From Wolfiporia cocos (taxonomy: Eukaryota; Basidiomycota; Agaricomycetes; Polyporales; Phaeolaceae), in contig JACCLO010000002.1 in assembly GCA_029448655.1 (NCBI GenBank), positions 4,340,001 through 4,404,000 on the forward strand: a stretch of DNA of 64,000 nucleotides. Reading direction: 5' to 3'. Below, piece after piece: positions 30,985 to 42,082 of this stretch (position 1 is the stretch's first letter; every line of letters starts with the position of its first letter). Below the pieces are notes generated by a model, which searched no databases, was not told where the DNA came from, and worked only from the letters and a program-made list of their open reading frames with translations. The position numbers and the translations under genes were made by a program.

Positions 30985-32359
30985 TATCACAAGCTTTCTG
31001 GCGACTTACTTGGATTGCTTGAGGTTGCTAGTAGGCCAGAAAGAAGCTAGTCAAGTATAGAAGTGACTTGACTAAACGACGAAGTGAATAGTTCTAAGGC
31101 AACTACGCCTTAGAGGTCAAGCTTATATACATGGGTTGCAACGACCAGTAATGGTCTGCCCTAAAGCTAGACGGTCTGTGCGCAAGCCAGTAATGGCAAG
31201 CACGCGCTTGTTTGGGCGCCAGGTAATGAGCGGCCCAATCATGTATGTGCTTTGGACCGTAGGTCCATGTTTGTGCTTTGTGGCAACAAACGTTTGTCAC
31301 AATCCTGTGACATCCAATGCAGAAGGGCGCAAGTCCTAGTGACGGCGTAGAATTCAAGTCCTAGTCGTCTAAGAGGAACCATTCCAACTGGAAAGGCTAG
31401 ATGGCGCATAGTCTCATACAGCAAAGGAGTAGGATAGGAAAAGGGAAACGCCCCTATCATTCATGGTAGAACGCTTAGATTGTTGAGTCTAGGGAATAAG
31501 CCCTAGACGCCTTTGTATTTATATACATGAGATAGCATGTACACTATTGATGGCTAAGACCGCCCTAAACTAAGGTGGTCTGTGCATAGTAGGCTGAGTA
31601 AGCCTAATGGTGACATATGTTGTCATAATGGTGTGCTACCCTAAAGATAGCTCACTTGGATTGGTAATGACCTTATCTATGTAAGAATAGACATATGAGG
31701 TCACTATGATGTCAGTAATGACCAGCCAGGTTGAGTCCAGACTTATGAGGTCACTAATGATGTAGTTATGGTGCCTAGTAACGTCTAGGCTTAGATTGGA
31801 GAGATAGGGTCACCTGACAAGGCGCCTGTGATGGTACCTGGTGCCGCTATCTCATCTGAGAAGTTAGTGGATCATGTGACTTACTGAACTGAGGTCACGT
31901 GACTCGCTAACTTTTAGGAGGCAGTAGCGCCTCTTGTAATACGCCTAAAGCGCAAGTATGGAGGTCAATAGACCAGGGGGGAAGGCTGCACGACTTTAAT
32001 TATCCGTGACAACGTTAGTCAGCAGGTCAGGTGCATTTGTCCGGACCGCTGATGTAAACCAGCTTAGTAGCATGTTAAGACGCGTCTGGTTGTCAGGTGA
32101 CCGTGTAGGTCATGTGTACCTATCCTGAGCAAGGTTTGGGTGGCTTATAACTATACAGTTATATGATCTGGTACCGTGGTAGAGCTTATCTAAGCTATTC
32201 TCATGGTCACGTGCTAATAAGCAATATTGTAGCCCCATAAGGGAACTATCATGTGATACTTAAGCGCCCATGTGGCATGTGATAGTTAAGGCGTAAAATG
32301 CGAAATATAATCCCAGACACGAGTCTTTTAGGTATGAAGACCAGGTAAAATCTGTGACA
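30985..32359 (-). mobile_element. Family-C solo LTR (C3), nested in C4, split by A6
   Basis: The ends are TATCACAAGC and AAATCTGTGACA, with direct repeats TCATG at 30980-30984 and 32360-32364. Own length is about 653 bp. It is inserted head-on into C4, an older copy of the same family in opposite orientation. Confidence 0.84.
31295..32011 (-). mobile_element. Family-A solo LTR (A6), nested in C3
   Basis: A 717-bp element with ends TGTCACAATCC and TATCCGTGACA, and direct repeats ACGTT at 31290-31294 and 32012-32016. The uninterrupted C2 sequence reads ACAAACGTTAGTCAG, which confirms the excision point. Reverse module: a stem-loop GTCTAGGG/CCCTAGAC at about 31485, TATATACATG at about 31520, and a CCCTAAAC box at about 31563. 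Confidence 0.87.
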
Positions 32360-32672
32360 TCATGGTACCAGATCATATAACTGTATAGTTATAAGCCATC
32401 CAAACCTTGCCTAGGTTAGATACACATGACCTACATGATCACCTGACAACCAGATGTGTCTTGAACACTGGGGAGGGGCAACCGTAGCGGGGCGGCAAAA
32501 TCCAAGCAGCAAGCATCTATCATGCACCACAGCCCCTGCCGGACAGGTCTCTCCCCGTCATGAGCTAGACGTGCATAGCACGATGGTATCAGTGTAAAGG
32601 CTCACCAGGAAAAAAGTTTTGCGCCTCATTATAGTGGAGTAGATTGATTAGAACTACGAAATGAATACTTTC

Positions 32673-32773
32673 TTTGGGACAGAATTCTTTTAATTAAATC
32701 GCTTCATGTTAATCTGTGCATCTGGGGCACGACACAGCACGCTATGAATAGTTTAACAAAATTCTGTCCCAAA
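32673..32773. repeat. 100-bp foldback (MITE-like) inside H
   Basis: TTTGGGACAGAATT at the left is inverted at the right as AATTCTGTCCCAAA, with an AT-rich centre. It may be a tiny MITE or an internal hairpin of H. No target duplication was identified. Confidence 0.55.
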
Positions 32774-33030
32774 CGTTCTTCAAAGAAATGCAGAGATCAG
32801 AGGTATATGCACATACTTCATGCTATAACTAATTACTCCAGGAGGAGATACATTCCCATCAATTGATAGAAGTACATTTTAGAATGCTTTTTGGACAGAA
32901 TCAAGCAAGCAAGAAAAGACTCAAACCATTTGAGATCAAGTAGAAAGAGCTAGACATTAGTGAAGTTCAGTTATATATGCCCCATTCCAACCTCATTCTG
33001 AGGTATAGATTATTTCATGTGGACACGACA

Positions 33031-34070
33031 TGACACAGACATGCTGTGGGACTCACCACCTATGTGTTGAGGGTATAGGCGATAGAGTAGCAGTCTAGCG
33101 CAGCAGGATATGAGAGGTTATTCTACGGCACAAGCCAAGAGAATAATAGAACTAGTGTTAAAGGACGTCAAGTCTTATATACATGTTTTATGTGACGGTC
33201 ATGTGCTACTAGCTAGTACATACCGTTACGGGTTATGTGGCTTTGCCAACGGGTGAAGCGCTATCTTATCTGATGTGTTTGGACTCTATCTACAATGGCC
33301 GTGATGGGCCCTAATGGCTGCACCAATAGTAGGAGAGGGATTTGTGATGTTTGTGGTTAGTAACGCGGGCGTAGCCCGGGTATAGGGAAAGGCCGAATGC
33401 CGGTACCTTGCGGTATAATGGCGATTGGCGGACCTTGCGTTGCTGACCAAGGCAAGACGCCGAGGCAGCTATGCCATTGGACGGACCCGAAGGTATTACA
33501 TCGTTGGCATGTGTTATGTACCGGACCGATGGGTTACCAGGGCATGTGTTGGACTAGGCCATGAGGCTGGGTCCGGAGGTTGGGCTTCGCTGTGATGACA
33601 GAAGACCGGGGATTGGCAAAGGCCGATTCATGAGGCGGTCCACATGTGCTGGACCAATAGCGATATAGCCTTGCGGCTATGTTTAGCTATGATGCCATGG
33701 TTATGTGAGAATGGTGTGCTCATGATGTCATTGTGGTCTGGGACCTTATGACGTGGGTGGTCTAGCTCTTACGGGTGAGACCAGTGACGTAGCAATGACG
33801 TTGCTTGGTCTAGGCATGCATTGCAGATATTGGACCGTTGGGTTACCGATGATGATGCGATGATGTGAAGCCTTATGACTAACGTGTTATGCTGTGTCGT
33901 GGTTGCTTAGTAGCGTGTTTAGCGCTGACGTAAGCGATAAGCCCAGTTAAGGACTTGTGGTGTGGCAATGGGAGTTAACCCGTAGATAACTTGTAGTTAG
34001 ACATGTAAATCCCGGATAAATTGCTATAATCGTAGGAAAAATGCTGTAAGCCCCAGATAAATCTGTGACA
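33031..34070 (-). mobile_element. Family-B solo LTR (B7), nested in H
   Basis: A 1040-bp element with ends TGACACAG and CTGTGACA. The flanks are CGACA (33026-33030) and CAACA (34071-34075), identical except for a CpG-to-CpA change. The reverse leader hairpin at about 33118-33150 is partly decayed. Confidence 0.8.
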
Positions 34071-34951
34071 CAACACAGATGGATTTCCCTTCCTAATTGG
34101 GATGTACGCGCCACAGGCATGTCACATCTGAATCACATCACACTTCATGGCAAGTCACATCACGTCTTGTTTAACAGTGTGTCACATTTGATGGCAAAGA
34201 CCCAGAAGCCTATGCATGTCATTCTGTTGATGAGGCTGGCTCAGATACTGAAAGCATGATGTCATTCAATGATATCAGCAACAAATCCGAGTGAGATAGA
34301 GAGAGATTGACCTTTGAGATAGAGACAATTATTGCAGTACATAACAATATCTTGGGCTTGTATAGTATGTACGACTACTTCTTGGTAGTGTATACCACCT
34401 GGGCCACCGCTTATATCTAGTAACAACATATGAGGCCCTCATGCACTGATACCAGTGCCAATAGCACCACAATCATGATTTCGGCGTTTGATTACCGTTT
34501 GAGGTAGGTCATTCAGACTCTGAAATGTGAAAGCTCTGGATGCAAATTTTGGTGGGGTTGCCCCTCTCCATAAACACAATACTAAGCTGATTTACATCAG
34601 CGGTCTGGGCAAAGGCACCTGACCTGATGACTAACATTTGTTGCCACAAAGCACAAACATGAACCTACGGTCCAAAGCACACTTATGGTTGGGTCACTCA
34701 TTACCTGGCATCCAAACAAATGTGTGCTTGCCATTACTGGCTTGCACACAGACCATCTAGCTTTAGGGCAGACCATTACTGGTTGCTGCAACCCATGTAT
34801 AAAAGCTTGACCTCTAAGGTGTAGTTGCCTTAGAACTATTCACCTCATTTGTAACCTGCTTAACACCTAAGCTTGTTACCACCAGCCTTTGTGACTACAA
34901 CACCCCTTACAGTTGCACTAGTAAGTCCAGTCCTAGGTTTGTGTCAGCCTC

Positions 34952-35291
34952 TGAGTCTGTGCACCCCTAAGTTGTGTCATAAGGACACAACTTTGTTGTG
35001 TGAGGTGCCACATAGTACAAGCTCTGCCATACTACAGCTAATGTGGAATGATTAATGAATGACTGATTATGATGCACAAACCAGATGCAGCTGTCAAGTA
35101 GCCGTGCATAGGTCATAGGGGCCCAACTGAGGTAGGTAGATGATGTACTGTAGCATATAGTTAGGGCATCGCACACACAATTTCTTGCTGAGCTTTGTTG
35201 ACCTATGTAAGTCAGAATGTATAGATACTAAGTGGGCAAGCTAGGCATTTGCTCAGTGTACATACAGTGCTACAATATATGCTTTAATCCT
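34952..35291. other. Intergenic, no gene seen
   Basis: Non-coding sequence lies between the end of C4 and the left terminus of the Plavaka-associated element. CpG is scarce. Nothing functional is recognised. Confidence 0.4.
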
Positions 35292-35628
35292 TGTCGGAAA
35301 AATCCGTGGAGCGTTACAATGCGGGCCGGTTGCAACCGGGGTTGCAACGCAGCTATAATGGGTTAGCGCTGATTGTAAAGTAACGATAATAAGATTAATA
35401 CTATTCCAATCGCGAGTACCACGTGGGAGATTCCAATCTGAGCTTATCAATTGGCAATATTACCCGGTGAACGATCACATGGTTACAACGCGATGGTGAT
35501 ACGATCGCGACAGGTACACGATCGCGATCGCGATCACGCGCGGCGCCATACTGTGCTACTGCATTTTTTTTGGAGACTCGAGCTCGACTGTCTCGTTAAC
35601 TGTCTCGTTACTTGTCTCATTCGTTACT

Positions 35629-38600
35629 ATGCCTGACAAACCTGAGGGCAGCCAGCTGGTATTAGGCATATCCTATGGCGTATTCACTTGCGAAATCTGC
35701 AATGGTGTATTCAAGACTAAGGGTCGGGGTAGCCATATGAAAAAATGCAGAATGGACGCCAGAATACGGGAGGAGTACGCTCAGCTTACAGATGACTCAG
35801 GGGACGATCCACCAATAAGTAAAGGTACGCCTATCCGACAATTATCGTAAATGCCCATTCACTACTAGCGTTTCGAATGTCTAATCAGGTCCGAAGCGTC
35901 CCCCTCGTGCTGTAGCACCCCCTCCAACGTACCTTGGTGTTAAAACTGGAGGTGAGTTGTATTTTCTGCATTCAATATTGATTAGAAGATGACCCTTGTG
36001 CTATACAACTTTCCAGCAGACACTGGGACACCAGTGGTCGAAGATTCTTTAGGATGGAGCAACAGAGATACCACGATGCAAGGTGAACCACTTAGTTTTT
36101 GACTTTTCCGGTGCGCGTTCCACGTTGTCGCACTCATGCGCTCATCAATTCGCAATGAACAAATTCCAGTACGTTGAGTACAAACGGCTAAGGTGCGTAC
36201 ATGTCTTTTTCCGCATAAATACTAGACTACTCCCTACGCACGAACCACCGCCATTACAGCAATTGTGCCAGGCACCCCCGATTGCGTCCCGAAACCAACA
36301 GTGCCGCGCGCGCTACTTCTACACGACCCCTTGTACTAGCTGCTTTTTTCGGGACGCAATCGGGGGTGCCTGGCACAATTGCTGTAATGGCGGTGGTTCG
36401 TGCGTAGGGAGTAGTCTAGTATTTATGCGGAAAAAGACATGTACGCACCTTAGCCGTTTGTACTCAATGTTTTGGAATTTTTTCATTGCGAATTGATGAA
36501 CGCATGAGTGCGACAACGTGGAACGCGCACTGGAAAAGTTAACATAAGCATACTGGAGTTGTGCGTTAAGACTCATTCTTTTGTGCAGAGCATTCGTCAC
36601 CATCTAAAATATGGTCCCCCACTAAGGATGATATCATGACTGAATACCACCCAAGCAGCTACATTCCACTGCGCGTTCAGCCTTTCGAAGAGTATGGGCA
36701 GGAAGACAATGAGGCTCCCAGTCCACCAATGTCAAAATCACCCTGGGAGCCATTCCAAACCGTGCAGACTTTGAGTTTGCAGAAATTGCACTCAAATCTT
36801 CTCTCAAGCGCGACCAAATTGATTCACTCATAAAGCTGATTAATGCAGTTGCTACAGGAAGCATGAGATTTTCGCTCACCAGTGAAGCACAACTCCGTGA
36901 TGTCTGGGATGCGGCATCAAATCAATTGACTCCTGTAAGGCTATGTTAAAATGTCTTCAATACTGAGTCTTATCCTTTCAACAGTTTGAGAAACACACTA
37001 TTACTGTACCTTACAAGAATGAAACTCGAGAATTCGACGTCTATGGACGGGATGTTTGGGAGTGGGTTCTGGATTTGTTAAAGAACCCTACCCTGTCCCA
37101 GCATTGGCATTGGAATCCAACCAGACTTTACTGATACACAGGTTCTGACTGGGAAAGATTTATTCATGAGCCATGGACTGGGGATAGGCTATGGGAAGTC
37201 CAGGTGTGTATTGTTTCTTGCATCTATATGACACTCTAAATTTGCTCCAGTCTAAGCTTCCTCCGGGAGCAACTGCATTTGGCATCATTATTTATGCAGA
37301 CAAGACTCGACTGTCGTCATTTGGAACCCAGAAGGGCTATCCAGTTATTGCTCGAGTGGCCCATCTTCCAGCCGAAATCCGAAATAGTGAGGGTGTTGGG
37401 GGTGGATGTGTCGTTGGCTGGCTACCAATTGTGCGTTAAATCTCATAGTTGATGCAGTCATCCTCATAATATTTCTAGGTAGACAATGATTCTGCAGAAG
37501 ATGGAAAGACTTCATTTGCAGACTTCAAACGAGTTGTCTGGCACAAGGGATTCTTGCCATTCATGAATAATGTTGCACAACATTCACGAACTGGATACCA
37601 TGTCAAATGTGCTGATGAAATTTTGCGATGGATATGGATATTTATTTTGATCCTGTCCGCGGATTATGAGGAGCAGTAGGTTTTGATTGACCCTGCTTTG
37701 CCAGAATCTCATCTCAACTCTAGGTGCTTTATGGCTCTGATCCGTGGAGCAAATGGACTATGCCCTTGTCCAATATGTTTAGTACCTTCCTCACAGCTTG
37801 CTGATGTTAGTGTGGAACACCCACTTAGGACATCGGTTGACTCTGCAAAGCTTTTAAAAACTGCTAAGGCACTACCAACCAAGGCTGAGCAAGAGGCAGT
37901 TTTGAAGAGACATGGACTTCGTTCTATTCAGGTCACAATCCTATTTTTCTGTTGAATAACAATGCTCTGATTTCCTAGTCAGAATTCATTTTGGAAGATT
38001 GCCAATACAGATGTACACAAAGCTCTGTCATTTGACAGGCTACATGCATATCATCTCGGGCTATTTGGTGACCATCTTTGGCCAGAAATAAAAGCTCATG
38101 TCAATAATATTGGACGGGATGCAGCAATTATGGTTGATGATCAGTAAGTCTGCATGTGGTGTCTCAAATATTCCTTATTCATGTGTGATTAGGGCGTCAA
38201 AAATCCCACGATGGCGAGGCTTTAACCATTTTGACAATATCATGGGCATCAACTTCACAGATGGCAGAAAGCTCGAGGATATGTCAAAGGTGTGCACCCC
38301 CTGATCTCAGCATTTAACACTTGCCAATTACTTGACATAGCTTGCTATATTTGCCACCCATAATATCCTCAGCACGAGGTCTGGATCTGCTGAGTATCTA
38401 CTTCTGCGCTGCTTGCGTAGCTATCTTGTACTCGATATGTACTTGTCATTTGAGGTTCACACCTCAAGACGACTGGCAGAGGGCCAAGAGGAGCTGTTGC
38501 ATTTCTCAAAACTTATCAAGGTAAGTGGACCATTCTCTGAATAAGCATCTTACACAAAGGCATTGCTAGGAGTACTCAAGCAAGATGGGAGGTAGCAAGA

Positions 38601-39719
38601 ACTGGAATTTCCCCAAAGCGCATTCACATCAGCATGCGTTTCAAGACATCAAGGAAAAAGGCGTTACTCGAAACTACAATACGAAGCCTAATGAGAAGAT
38701 GCATCGTTCACTAAAGAAGGCATATCAACAAACAAACTACAAGGACATTGCTGATCAAGTATGAACTTCGCCGCTCCTCTGCAACATCTCCACATATTCT
38801 CTGTTTCACAGATTCTCACTCGAAGCCATAATCATCAAGTCGCATCTCTTATACGCTCAAGGATTGACGATTACGATGCATATATCGATTATATGAAGAA
38901 TGGACCTATCCAAGAAGATATTGACAACGACAATATTTCATTCGGATCAGCACATATCCATCTGGGCGCTGCGGAGAAACCTGTCGAGATTTCTGCACTT
39001 CGAGACATTCCTAACGCTCACGCCGCATTTTCTAATTTCCACAAGCACCTCGGAAGCTTCTTGGGAAGTTTCCTGGCAGCTCAAGGGCTCAGGTTTGCGA
39101 ATTATCCGGTCAAAGTCTTACCTACTGATATGGTATGTTGTATATCCATTCATTTAGCAATACTCATGCCACACATACACAGGTCACGGAATATCGACTT
39201 CTAAAAGTCAACTATGAGTCTTATGAAACGTGGAGGACAGCTACAGATCTTCTACGATGCAATCCAGATTTCCATGGAAAGCCGCGGTACGACTATGTGC
39301 TTCTCAAAACCACGGAGCGGCCGATATTTGCGCAATTGATATTTGTCTTCACATACCTGGTGAAGAATGTGATTGACAGCAGTACACCAAATGGTAGCCT
39401 TCAATTATTCCTTTATAAACACATGCCTCATATATGGCTCACAGCTATTGCGAAGGATATATTATATCCTTTGGCACTGATAATGCCTATGGATGGAAAA
39501 ACAGGAGTCGAGCGTTCAAAGGACCGTGACCTCGGGTATTATCGCCTGAAGCTCAATCCACGCACACAGTACGAGATAGTACCTCTTCATTCAATGATCC
39601 GAGGCGCATTTGTGGTCCCTGATTATGAACACAGCGATGAGTTCTTGATAGTTGATATCATAGATGCTGACATGTTTTTACGTCTACAATCTCTCGTATC
39701 AGTAGCCAAGTCATGTTAG
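35629..39719 (+). pseudogene. Plavaka-family (CACTA-like) transposase, one premature stop
   Basis: A C2H2-type finger opens the protein (CEICNGVFKTKGRGSHMKKC). It is followed by blocks typical of Plavaka transposases: YADKTRLSSFGTQKGYP, VVGWLPIV, CPCPICLVP, LSFDRLHAYHLGLFGDHLWP, PRWRGFNHF, NWNFPKAHSHQHAF and TRNYNTKPNEKMH. At least ten introns can be placed by frame and GT-AG rules (for example 37671-37722 and 38146-38192). The only clear lesion is TGA at 37132-37134 where Arg (CGA) fits, a single CpG transition. Transposases of this family act as nuclear DNA-cutting enzymes on element ends. The start is ATG 35629. It is recently disabled or possibly still read through. Confidence 0.85.
36102..36540. 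repeat. Foldback (palindromic) element in a transposase intron
   Basis: Two arms of about 200 bp (36102-36297 and about 36345-36540) are nearly perfect inverted repeats around a GC-rich loop of about 50 bp. Splice signals (GTGAAC near 36083, TTTTGTGCAG near 36589) put it within an intron of the Plavaka gene. The palindrome makes open frames appear on both strands; these are not genes. Confidence 0.85.
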
Positions 39720-39911
39720 AATAGACTAAATAACTCATTACTGGTTATGACTGGCTTGTACATCAATTGAAATCGCGAGTATGTGCTACTGTTATAGCAT
39801 ACAGGTGCTTGTCCAGTCATGGCGAGCTTTGCAAACACAGTCTAGCGGGTCCCTTGTGTTTTACACGCAATGGGAGAACTATCGGCATTACTTATGATTA
39901 GGCAACCCAAT

Positions 39912-41962
39912 GCGTACCAATACCGTCAACATCCGCCAAGCGGATCGCTCGGGATCGCGTTGGAAGTTTGGAGCGCCATACCGGGAAGCTCAGCCACAGG
40001 TGCGCCAGACGCGCCCCGCGCGACGTCATGTGATCGTGTCCTAGTCGTGCGCAGGGCACTAACTGCCTATCTATAGTGTGTGCAGCGTTGCAAGCATTCC
40101 GAAAACCATTGAATATAGATTCATTGTCATGCTAAACAACTCTGCAGTGTGTGAAACCTGCTTCCAAAGGATCCTCACCACTTCTTCACATGCTCCCCTT
40201 GCATGTATCATTATCGCCAAAACCGATCGTCACTATCTCTGAAAGCCCTATACCTGCCCAGCCTGGAAGGCCAGCAGAAGATCCGATCTTCTCTGATGCC
40301 ATTACGTCTGCTGCCACTCAAGACCTACTCCTGTCCACCCGATACAGATACAGCATCTCAGTAGAATCAGAGCGCCATCCCTTTGCCCCCCAACATACCT
40401 ACGTCTCCCGCCGTGTCACCCGATATTAGCTCCGGCGCGCCAGCATTCAAGCAAGACTCTGCAGCCATTCAAGAAGAGATTCTCTCCGCGCAGCTTGCAG
40501 AGATGGCAACACAGCTGCGACGCAACGCGGCTCACCTCGCTGGTATGCTTGAGAAAGACAAGACGGTTGTGCTTGAGGTTCAGGAAAAGCTCGAACGCAA
40601 CTACGATGCCATGTCAAGGGAGCGTATTTGTGTATGTGACCATCGTTCGATGAGTTGGGGTACGGCTGTAAACTAGATCCCTCTTGCGGAAGGAGCTCTG
40701 ACCGCTACTACGCTAACTTCGAACGCTTGCTGCGGAGCGTATCAACTCAACCTGAGTACTCAAGTATACTCAGATACAGGATATGCAAGCAAAGTTCGAT
40801 GTGAAGGAGGAGTGGCACAGATGTGCAGCTGGTAGTGTACCTATCCCGTTACAGTACAGCAGCCACCGAGTAGCAGCACTTGCCATATCTGTCCATCGCG
40901 TGCTGGCGTAAGTTCGCGTTGACCTAATATGTAAGGAAACGTGACCAAAGGTACCCTAGATCTCAGATAAACCCTAATGTTAACTCAGCTAAACCCCAAA
41001 CCTTCGTCTGGGTGGCTGAAGTGGCTGAAGCAGACTTCGACATCATTCGACTCGCGCAGCCTACAGCTACAACAAGTAGTTATCAAAAATTCTGAGGCTC
41101 TACTCACGTATTATGTAGGATACAATGTATACTTATATGTATCTTTCGTAGCTCAATTACTGCTATTTGGTCTCTGGTGTAAGGAAACATCGAGAAAGTC
41201 AGCGCCGAAACGGACATGCAGTCTTGTAACATGTACCACAAAAGATCCGCACGGCAGTATATTAAGATATTGTATATATAGTGTGTCTATGGTATTGATA
41301 ATATCATACTATCATGCCGCCCGCCCGATTATATCTGTGATTATTCTACGTCGATTGAAATATTGGTATGTGTTTTGGACACCACCCGATCGAATGACCC
41401 ATCACTCATCAAGAGTCAATGTTTAAATGATGAAAATATTCCTCAGTATAGTCCATATGATGTAGTATATAATATAGTGGAAACAGATATAGATGATGCG
41501 AATTGGGATCTCTATCATCTTTCAACCTTAGTGACACTGTGATAACAAGTTGCGCGATACTTCTGGCAGCATATGCCCCAATTAGCGCCTTAAGTCTCTC
41601 ATAGTAGGTCCTCTTTATTGGTTTGTATATTTCTGCGATAGCAGCTTGACCAATATCTCATCTAGTTGATCGACAGTAGCAGGTATACGACATTCTACTA
41701 CTGTGTGGAACAGTCACAGACTCTAATTTCAAATCAAGACTTCTTATGACTTCAAGCTACAATTATATCAGAGCTTTAGTCATCTATTATTGCCAGATAC
41801 TAAAAACTGGGCTAACAATCAAGTAGGAGATCGAAAGTGTCGTACCGCACTGGCGCGTCTGGCTACTTACGCGCCAGTGGCTGAGCTTCCCGGTACGGCG
41901 CTCCAGACTTCCAACGCGGTTCCGGGCGATCCACTCGACAGATGTTGGTGATTCTGGTACGC
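39912..41962. mobile_element. 2.05-kb element with about 115-bp TIRs and a captured gene fragment
   Basis: Left 39912-40020 and right 41850-41962 are inverted copies. Shared blocks include GCGTACCA, CGCGTTGGAAGT, GGAGCGCC and TACCGGGAAGCTCAGCCAC. No transposase lies between them. The interior holds a degraded USE1-like SNARE fragment plus non-coding DNA. Long TIRs and a host gene piece recall Pack-MULE type elements; the superfamily is not proven because no target duplication was found. Confidence 0.7.
40383..40674 (+). pseudogene. USE1-like SNARE fragment (C-terminal SNARE helix, no anchor)
   Basis: The frame at 40440-40660 reads a heptad-type helix: QEEILSAQLAEMATQLRRN, then LAGMLEKDKTVVLE and ERNYDAMSRERI. 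It continues into CDHRSMSWGT, where fungal USE1 proteins have a basic linker (DHR.KS..TT) before their membrane anchor. Use1 is the ER Qc-SNARE for Golgi-to-ER fusion. The upstream part is frameshifted (the 40151-40429 frame ends 5' of the helix) and the transmembrane anchor is absent. It lies inside the TIR element 39912-41962. Confidence 0.65.
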
Positions 41963-42082
41963 GCTACATCGCGTATTATTGACCAAGATTAACATTGGTT
42001 ATAAGCCAGACAGAGGGCCCGGAACATTATTCCGCCCGTATTAGTATTAGTAGCATTAATTAGGACTAGCTTGCAAATTTTG

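Larger units (their letters stand above)
32469..34572. mobile_element. Non-LTR inverted-terminal element H in C4, split by B7
   Basis: It starts TGGGGAGGGGCAACC and ends GGTTGCCCCTCTCCATA, so about 14 bp at the ends are inverted repeats. It is flanked by AACAC (32464-32468 and 34573-34577). Without B7 it is about 1.06 kb and non-coding. Its termini are unlike the surrounding LTRs, so it is probably a non-autonomous DNA transposon of a superfamily I cannot name. Confidence 0.65.
29770..34946 (+). mobile_element. Family-C solo LTR (C4), exploded by three insertions
   Basis: It starts TGTCACAGATTTTACTGG and ends GTTTGTGTCA. The flanks are ACCTC (29765-29769) and GCCTC (34947-34951); the one difference sits at a former CpG. 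Pieces: 29770-29837, 30862-30984, 32360-32468 and 34573-34946. Subtracting F1, C3, H and one copy of each target duplication leaves about 659 bp, matching C2 and C3. CpGs are strongly depleted, so this is the oldest layer. Confidence 0.78.

Noticed and set aside
7257..34070. B elements as TIR DNA transposons
   Set aside because: Terminal inversion is only about 8-10 bp, ends are TG/CA type, duplications are always 5 bp and each has a TATA promoter; solo LTR fits better. The TG...TA ends of the C and D families keep some doubt.
4610..34800. CRISPR-like arrays
   Set aside because: Repeats are dispersed LTRs with long variable spacing; organism is eukaryotic.
36083..36603. Open frames of 137 aa (+) and 94 aa (-) with near-identical protein sequence
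   Set aside because: They are the two arms of one palindrome read on both strands, with no conserved domain.
37671..37722. TAG stop in the Plavaka frame after EEQ
   Set aside because: GTAGGT...CTCTAG flanks a short intron; splicing restores EEQCFMALIRG, as family members read. The TGA at 37132 cannot be explained this way.
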